Source of the DNA: Ammoniphilus resinae
GTDB taxonomy: Bacteria > Bacillota > Bacilli > Aneurinibacillales > RAOX-1
Direction: 5' to 3'
NCBI RefSeq assembly: GCF_017873965.1
Contig: NZ_JAGGKT010000001.1
Location: forward strand, 124,001-188,000
DNA: 64,000 bases
The first letter of the stretch is position 1, and each line of letters starts with the position of its first letter. The notes beneath the pieces were generated by a model, which was given only the letters and a program-made list of their open reading frames with translations, was not told the DNA's origin and made no database searches. The translations under genes and the position numbers were made by a program. This document shows, in pieces, positions 59,126-64,000 of the stretch.

Positions 59126-60874
59126 CTAATAGTGGACTTCGAAAACGTCAATAGGTTGGCTTTTCCCTTTGACGGTGATCTTTCCTAGGGAAGACATGGA
59201 GATCTTATCGTCTGTGGAGTTAACCTGTTCAAAAACTTGCCGGCTAATAATAATTTGATTTGGTTTGGCGTTTGACTCTAGACGTGCGGCAAGATTGACG
59301 TTATCTCCGATTGCCGTATAATCGAGGCGCTGCATTGCTCCGATATTTCCAACGACCGCATCGCCACAATGAATCCCGATCCCAAAAGCTACAGTTCTCC
59401 CATACTTTTTTTCGATCTCCTTTTGAATAGTAAGAGCACTTTGTTGAATTTGCATGGCTGCCTTTACCGCTTGCAGTTCATGGTTTTCTACCGTCAGTGG
59501 AGCATTGAAGATTGCCATGACGGCGTCGCCGATAAATTTATCCAATGTTCCTCCATTTTCAAAGATGGCCTTCGTAATCTCTGAAAAGAAACTATTTAGT
59601 ACGTCAACAACCTCTTCCGGTGATAGTTTCTCAGACAATGGGGTGAATCCGCGTATATCCAAAAATAGAATAGAAATGTCTCGTTTAACCCCGCCCAATT
59701 TGATATTATCCTCGCCCACACGCAAAATTTCTTCCACAACCTGCGGGGCGACGAAACGCCCAAATAATCTCGTGACCTGCTGCCGTTCTTTTCGTTCTGC
59801 ATAATAATGATAGCCAATTTGCGTGGCAAAAGAGAGAAACAGGCCGAATAGGGGCCCCGCTACTGTAAGAACAAGACGCTGAAATTCAAGCAAATAAAGG
59901 GCTAGGAAAGCATACCCAGCAGCTACGAACAGGGCCAGGGCTATACCATATTTCAAAGGGAAACGGCTGGCCAAGAACTGTCCTAAAAGGATTAACAACA
60001 GAATCCAAAGCAAATCCCATCCAAGTGGAGTGATAAACCGGTCATGCAGCAGGGCATCCATAATATGGGCATGGGCCTCGACTCCGTCCATTGCACTTGC
60101 TACAGGGGTCGGATAATGATCGAAAAGTCCAACTGCTGTTGGGCCAATGATCACTAAGCGGTCTTTGAGTTGATCTGCGGGAATCCTTCCTTTGAGTACA
60201 TCCACATAGGAATAGACGGGATAGCTAGATGCCTTTAGATATGGGATTGACCAACGATTCAATGGGTCCAATGGAACAGAAGCCTGATTCACGGGAAATC
60301 CTGTGTAGCTTTCGACGGCGGCTTGGTCAATAGAAGGGATGATGGTTCCCTGGTAGGAAAAGTGGTGCAGTGCTTTTCTCAGACTGCCATCATGATCCGG
60401 GATCACATTGATATGACCCTGTGCAAATGACTGAAGGGCTGGAATCGGTTGAACGATATTTTCTGCCAGGATCTGTTGGTTTTGCGAGCGGGCTGAAAAT
60501 TGGGCATATTCAGCAAGGACAACGCCTGGTAATTTCTCCATAGCTTTCGCCAACCTTTTATCGTGCTCGGGATTCTCACTAGCCTCAGAAAATAGAACAT
60601 CAAACACGGTTACGCGGGGTGGGGAAGCGGCAAGCTTTTCAATTAAGTTTGCATGAACTTCCCGACTCCAGGGCCACCGTCCCAATTCTTTAATCGATGA
60701 ATCATCAATAGCAATAATGGCAATAGCTGGGTCTGGCGATTGAGCACTGGACCATCTCATTCGCAGATCATAACTTATATTATCCAACGATTGAAAAAAA
60801 CCAATCCACTGAAGAAGGCTGATAAAAAGGAAAACAATGATGGCAATGGAGCCATGGCGAATGATTTTTGTCAA
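59126..60874 (-). CDS. CHASE2-domain class III adenylate/guanylate cyclase
   Basis: A 582-residue membrane receptor cyclase. One N-terminal helix (about residues 8-27) precedes an extracellular CHASE2 domain (about 30-275; I-A-I-I-A-I-D-D-S-S and G-R-W-P-W-S-R are typical). Three helices (about 285-360) lead to the catalytic domain (about 390-560). Metal Asp residues are in F-L-D-I-R-G-F-T and the second in G-D-A-V-M-A-I-F; D-Y-T-A-I-G-D-N-V-N-L-A-A-R is the conserved substrate/catalytic strand. It makes cAMP (or cGMP) on an external cue. Adjacent SLH-FecR and cNMP-ABC genes suggest a local signalling set. Confidence 0.93.
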   Translation of the reverse strand: MTKIIRHGSIAIIVFLFISLLQWIGFFQSLDNISYDLRMRWSSAQSPDPAIAIIAIDDSSIKELGRWPWSREVHANLIEKLAASPPRVTVFDVLFSEASENPEHDKRLAKAMEKLPGVVLAEYAQFSARSQNQQILAENIVQPIPALQSFAQGHINVIPDHDGSLRKALHHFSYQGTIIPSIDQAAVESYTGFPVNQASVPLDPLNRWSIPYLKASSYPVYSYVDVLKGRIPADQLKDRLVIIGPTAVGLFDHYPTPVASAMDGVEAHAHIMDALLHDRFITPLGWDLLWILLLILLGQFLASRFPLKYGIALALFVAAGYAFLALYLLEFQRLVLTVAGPLFGLFLSFATQIGYHYYAERKERQQVTRLFGRFVAPQVVEEILRVGEDNIKLGGVKRDISILFLDIRGFTPLSEKLSPEEVVDVLNSFFSEITKAIFENGGTLDKFIGDAVMAIFNAPLTVENHELQAVKAAMQIQQSALTIQKEIEKKYGRTVAFGIGIHCGDAVVGNIGAMQRLDYTAIGDNVNLAARLESNAKPNQIIISRQVFEQVNSTDDKISMSSLGKITVKGKSQPIDVFEVHY

Positions 60875-60929
60875 AAGGGTTACCTCGTTTCCTATTTAGA
60901 TAGCGGTTCTCTCTCCGTCTATACCCCTT

Positions 60930-61235
60930 GACGGATCGAAGATCCCTTAAAACCCTCATTTAGGAACGTCTGTCCGTGAGCCTTCGAAAATAGGGGGGAT
61001 TTCCTGCAAATAAGGGATTTACGGAGCTGTAGATTTATTGTGAATTAACCGGAGAATTTCCGCCTATTATTCCAATGCTCGGGTTTAGGGGGAAAATAAG
61101 CGAAGAATCTCCGATTATCGTCAAGAAAATTGCGTAGAATATCCATTTTCCCGAGTTTAATCGGAAAAAATCTGCTTGTTTTGGGCTGAATTTACCTTTT
61201 CAACCGATTAACCGGATTTTCTCCGTTTATTAAAC
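60930..61235. repeat. Intergenic repeat blocks of both families
   Basis: The first part (60930-61030) has GATCCCTTAAAA, GTCTGTCCGTGAG and AAATAAGGGATTTACGGA, related to the GTCCGC/ATCCCTTATT blocks. The second (61035-61235) has CCGGAGAATTTCCGCC, CGAAGAATCTCCGATTATC and ACCGGATTTTCTCCG, related to the block at 4678. No gene lies between 60875 and 61296. Confidence 0.6.
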
Positions 61236-61296
61236 CACCCCGTTCACTTTTCACAATAAAGGCTCCTTCGCTCCGTCCCCCAGGAAAAAATACCGG

Positions 61297-63192
61297 CTAC
61301 TCCACAACGTTCACTTGAATTTCCAACTTGTTACTGATGATTTCACCCAACTCCCGCTTTTCAGGTTCTTGCGGATTTTGGCTAGGGGATCCGTCATCGG
61401 AAGAGTCGCCACCCGGTGATCTCGGAGATGTTGGCATCGAATTGTCACTTTGTTTAATCCGATCTTGGATGTTTGGATGCTGGGCCAATTCATCAAGCAC
61501 TTTTCTTTCTTGTGCCGCCCTTCGTGCTTCTGCTTGTGAAGCTGGTGGCTCTGTGATACGGGTCTGCTGCACGATTCTTTCGAAAGCTGCCCTTTGTTCA
61601 GATGGCATGCTTGCCAATGCTTCCTTCAATCTCTTTTCAAGCTGGGCCTGCATTTCCTGCAACCGTTGTTCTTGTTCCCTCTGTAGTTGTTGCTGGACGA
61701 GGATCAGCTGTGCCATACTTTCTTCGATGAACGGATTGAACTGGTTTTTATCCATTGTCATTGGCGGTTGCACTTGACCTGATGTTGGGATAATTGATTG
61801 TTGATTCCCGTGGACAAGCGTTTCCGCTTCTGACGAACCTTTTCGGGAGACACCAACAACACCGTCAAACACACTAACACCATTTCGGCCGTTAGGCTGA
61901 ACACTAACCATGAAAAGGGTCCCACGCACACCTGCTGTGGTGGTTGGTGTTTCGATTTCAAATTTGGAATCTGAACTAAATAGACTTTTCACCTTTACAA
62001 CCACATTTCCAGCCCATTCTTTAAAGGACGCTTTCTTGGTGACTTCAAAATGGACCTCTTGGCTTGCCAGTGGATTCCCATTTGCATCCTTACCTGTGAC
62101 TTGATAGGAATATGAGTTTCCGGGAGAGACCTCGGTATCAAACCAGGTAGTTTTTGATGTCGAAGGAAGAACTGGCTTGCTTTCTTCTTGAACGGAGTCA
62201 TTTTTTGCTTTGAAGACTGAGAATGATTTGGCCTGTTGCTTGGTTTCCCAGTTTAATCCGATATTTTCTTCCCCCACTTTTCCTCGAAGCAAAATGCCGT
62301 CCCCTTTAAAGCTTTGTGCTTTCACACCATCATCCTTCATTAATTGCAGGGAAGTATCCAATTCTTGAATAGTGATTCTAGTATTCTCGTCAATAAAAAG
62401 GGTATCCCCATCATTTGTAACAAGAGTAGCACCCGCTTCGGGTCCTGTCTGAATCTCGGAACCAACATGAAGGTGATCTCCCTCTCGCAAAGGATGACCT
62501 ACGCCGTCTATAAGATGTTGGACACCCCCTTTTATTTTTGCAACCTTGACCTTCAACTGCATTCGTTCCCTAAAATCCTCCTCTTGAAACTGCAGGGCTT
62601 GATCAATAAGAATACTAGCCTGGCCACGGGTAAGAGGTAAATGGGGTGCGAATTCAGTTTCTGAGATTCCGCGAATCAACCCTGCTTCATGTAGACCCAA
62701 AATAGATTCCCTCATTTTATCAGGCAAGCTGCTTAAATCTTTGAACGGTTCTTCCACATCCTCTCCAGATATTTGTAAGGCGTTAGCCAATAGCAGACTA
62801 GCGTCACCCCTTGTAAGTACCTGATCCACCCCCAGATCTAGCAGACTCCAATCCGTATCTAGTAAAATCCCACTTTGATAGCTTTGCACAAGGATGGGAT
62901 AGGCCCAATGTTTTTCTAGTTGTTGGAAGGGGATAGGCCCTTCAATAAGCGACTCGGTTTGGACGGTCGTCAATAAAAGCTTTAAAAATTCAGCTCTAGT
63001 GACGCGATCGTTCGGGCGGAATCGGTCATCGGGAAATCCAGAGATGATTCCGGCCTCATACAGCTTTTGGATCGATGGTTCTGCGTAATGGCCTTGAATA
63101 TCAGAAAGAGCTGGGGAGGCCCCGGCAATAAACGGACATGCGAAGGTGATCACGATGGCAGAAATCCATGAAAATGACAGATGTTTTTTCAC
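61297..63192 (-). CDS. SLH-anchored FecR-domain surface protein
   Basis: A 631-residue secreted protein. A signal peptide (about 1-25) is followed by three SLH domains (about 28-205; G-F-P-D-D-R-F-R-P-N-D-R-V-T-R-A-E-F). A FecR-like domain covers about 215-450 with the family motif E-I-E-T-P-T-T-T-A-G-V-R-G-T. A Gln/Glu-rich coiled coil (about 485-560) and a Ser/Pro/Asp tail end the protein. FecR domains sense or transmit surface signals; FecR proteins often neighbour CHASE2 cyclases. It likely sits at the wall and senses envelope state. Ends at a repeat block. Confidence 0.9.
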   Translation of the reverse strand: MKKHLSFSWISAIVITFACPFIAGASPALSDIQGHYAEPSIQKLYEAGIISGFPDDRFRPNDRVTRAEFLKLLLTTVQTESLIEGPIPFQQLEKHWAYPILVQSYQSGILLDTDWSLLDLGVDQVLTRGDASLLLANALQISGEDVEEPFKDLSSLPDKMRESILGLHEAGLIRGISETEFAPHLPLTRGQASILIDQALQFQEEDFRERMQLKVKVAKIKGGVQHLIDGVGHPLREGDHLHVGSEIQTGPEAGATLVTNDGDTLFIDENTRITIQELDTSLQLMKDDGVKAQSFKGDGILLRGKVGEENIGLNWETKQQAKSFSVFKAKNDSVQEESKPVLPSTSKTTWFDTEVSPGNSYSYQVTGKDANGNPLASQEVHFEVTKKASFKEWAGNVVVKVKSLFSSDSKFEIETPTTTAGVRGTLFMVSVQPNGRNGVSVFDGVVGVSRKGSSEAETLVHGNQQSIIPTSGQVQPPMTMDKNQFNPFIEESMAQLILVQQQLQREQEQRLQEMQAQLEKRLKEALASMPSEQRAAFERIVQQTRITEPPASQAEARRAAQERKVLDELAQHPNIQDRIKQSDNSMPTSPRSPGGDSSDDGSPSQNPQEPEKRELGEIISNKLEIQVNVVE

Positions 63193-63351
63193 CCAAACGG
63201 CTCCTTTCTACATTTTTCAACATATTTTACCATAGATTACTAGAGAGTAATAAAAAAACATTGTGATAAAATTTAACTAATTTCAATATTTATGAAACAT
63301 TTTCCATCCTATAGCGTAATAATGTATAGACAAGCCTGATAAGTCATGAAG

Positions 63352-63376
63352 AATAGGACAGAAACGGTCCTATTTT
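63352..63376 (+). terminator. Terminator-like hairpin in the leader of the last gene
   Basis: AATAGGAC and GTCCTATT with an AGAAACG loop are followed by TTTTT. It lies 28 bases before the next start codon with no gene ending just before it, so it may be an attenuator for the YcdB-like gene. Confidence 0.7.
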
Positions 63377-63403
63377 TTGCTATGGAAAGGGGAGTTTTAA
63401 AAG

Positions 63404-64000
63404 GTGAAAAGAAAGAAACGATTGGTGAGTGGGAGATCTGTTGTCATTCCAATGTTAAGTTTAGCTATGCTGCAGCCAGCGATGTATGTTGGGGCAGAAT
63501 CAGGGAATACGGTCTTCATGCAGACACAGAAAGTGAGTGCAGTTCAGGAAGAAGTCATCCCGGCAAATCCAGAGAATGCAAAGGTTACGAAAGAAGAAGC
63601 GATTGAGAAAATCCGATCACTTTTTCCCATGCTAAAGGATGCCCAGGTTTCTGAGGTGGAGTTGGGTGATAGTCATGTGTATCCTCCACCTGCGAATCAG
63701 ATGGTGTGGAATATTGAATGGCACTATCAAAGGGGGAATTCTGGCTACGGCTTTAATAGTAGAGTGGATGCGATGACGGGGGATCTTATTTCTACTTATA
63801 TCGGTTTTCCAATAGATGAGGAAGATGTAGCCTATTATCCGCCGAAAGTGTCCAGAGAAGAGGCAGTGAAAAAAGCGGAGGCCTTTATTAAAAAGGCAGC
63901 ACCATACATAACCAATTTAAAAGAAAAGCCTGTAACCTACTTTACAAACCAGCCCTTGTTTGGACAGGTCCGGCATTCCTTCCAATTCGAAAGAACCGTT
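63404..64000 (+). CDS. Secreted protein with YcdB/YcdC-type repeats (partial, 3' end beyond window)
   Basis: A GTG with AAAAGG and GGGGAG upstream opens a frame that stays open to the window end (199 codons seen). The start M-K-R-K-K-R-L-V-S-G-R-S-V-V-I-P-M-L-S-L-A-M-L is a long signal peptide. The mature part has the repeat pattern V-T-K-E-E-A-I-E-K-I-R and V-S-R-E-E-A-V-K-K-A-E-A-F-I with R-V-D-A-M-T-G-D-L-I-S, typical of PepSY-like YcdB/YcdC domains in Bacillales S-layer or secreted proteins. Function unknown. A hairpin in its leader may regulate it. Confidence 0.78.
   Translation, partial: MKRKKRLVSGRSVVIPMLSLAMLQPAMYVGAESGNTVFMQTQKVSAVQEEVIPANPENAKVTKEEAIEKIRSLFPMLKDAQVSEVELGDSHVYPPPANQMVWNIEWHYQRGNSGYGFNSRVDAMTGDLISTYIGFPIDEEDVAYYPPKVSREEAVKKAEAFIKKAAPYITNLKEKPVTYFTNQPLFGQVRHSFQFERTV

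Noticed and set aside
63193..63403. Riboswitch in the leader of the YcdB/YcdC-type gene
   Set aside because: A terminator hairpin is clear, but I could not find the conserved core of any riboswitch class I know; kept only as a possible attenuator.

Overview
The window reads as chromosome of an endospore-forming member of the Bacillales (low-to-moderate G+C Bacillota). The grounds are strong AGGAGG-type ribosome binding sites, frequent TTG and GTG starts, intrinsic terminators after most operons, a YtaF sporulation membrane protein, several CotSA-like very basic glycosyltransferases, S-layer-homology (SLH) proteins, zf-HC2 anti-sigma proteins, and a b(o/a)3-type oxidase with its SCO factor. 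I see no rRNA, tRNA, CRISPR array, insertion sequence or intact prophage.

Layout. 1-2.0 kb: end of a heme-copper oxidase operon (subunit I, SCO, membrane protein). 2.1-7.9 kb: repeat block, YtaF, a 56-aa protein, tartrate-dehydrogenase-type enzyme, an FtsH paralogue, a 2-hydroxyacid dehydrogenase. 8.2-14.2 kb: a sugar-acid operon (GntR regulator, three-part TRAP transporter, two enolase-superfamily dehydratases). 14.4-15.6 kb: a lone basic glycosyltransferase. 15.6-19.0 kb: a thiol or chalcogen-relay operon (CcdA-like membrane protein, TusA-like, DsrE-like, TusA-OsmC fusion, MetE-like). 19-24.7 kb: two zinc-ribbon membrane proteins, a ketopantoate-reductase-family enzyme, a large Big_2/SLH surface protein. 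25.2-29.2 kb: two divergent pairs of very basic GT4/GT2 glycosyltransferases. 29.2-32.5 kb: ECF sigma, anti-sigma and antiporter operon plus a second zf-HC2 protein. 32.6-44.5 kb: housekeeping and metabolic genes (SUV3-like helicase, BCCT transporter, Pgi, GH15-like enzyme, threonine dehydratase, cupredoxin, proline dehydrogenase, 23S rRNA uracil methyltransferase). 44.6-51 kb: an accessory stretch of small membrane and hypothetical proteins with duplicated intergenic units containing DnaA-box-like 9-mers, a glucosaminidase, a CoA-transferase and a ParB-like protein. 51.1-58.5 kb: luciferase-like monooxygenase, YnfA, then a minus-strand cluster (MOSC, ABC exporter with a cyclic-nucleotide-binding tail, GNAT-like protein, 32-aa peptide, second GNAT-like protein), a secreted protein and a TetR regulator. 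58.7-64 kb: DUF3307 protein, CHASE2-adenylate cyclase, SLH-FecR protein, and the start of a YcdB/YcdC-type secreted protein.

Most notable points. (1) The CcdA-like gene at 15656 has a perfect ribosome binding site and promoter but an in-frame TGA at codon 20, exactly where CcdA proteins carry the catalytic Cys of their Pro-Cys motif. This gives a C-A-P-stop/U motif, and a two-part hairpin begins three bases after the TGA. A selenocysteine CcdA next to TusA, DsrE and OsmC proteins is the best candidate for an undescribed system; a Cys-to-stop mutation or a base error is the alternative. (2) A 32-aa peptide gene with its own promoter and ideal ribosome binding site sits between two paralogous GNAT-like proteins, downstream of an ABC exporter, in what looks like a small peptide-modification and export cluster.
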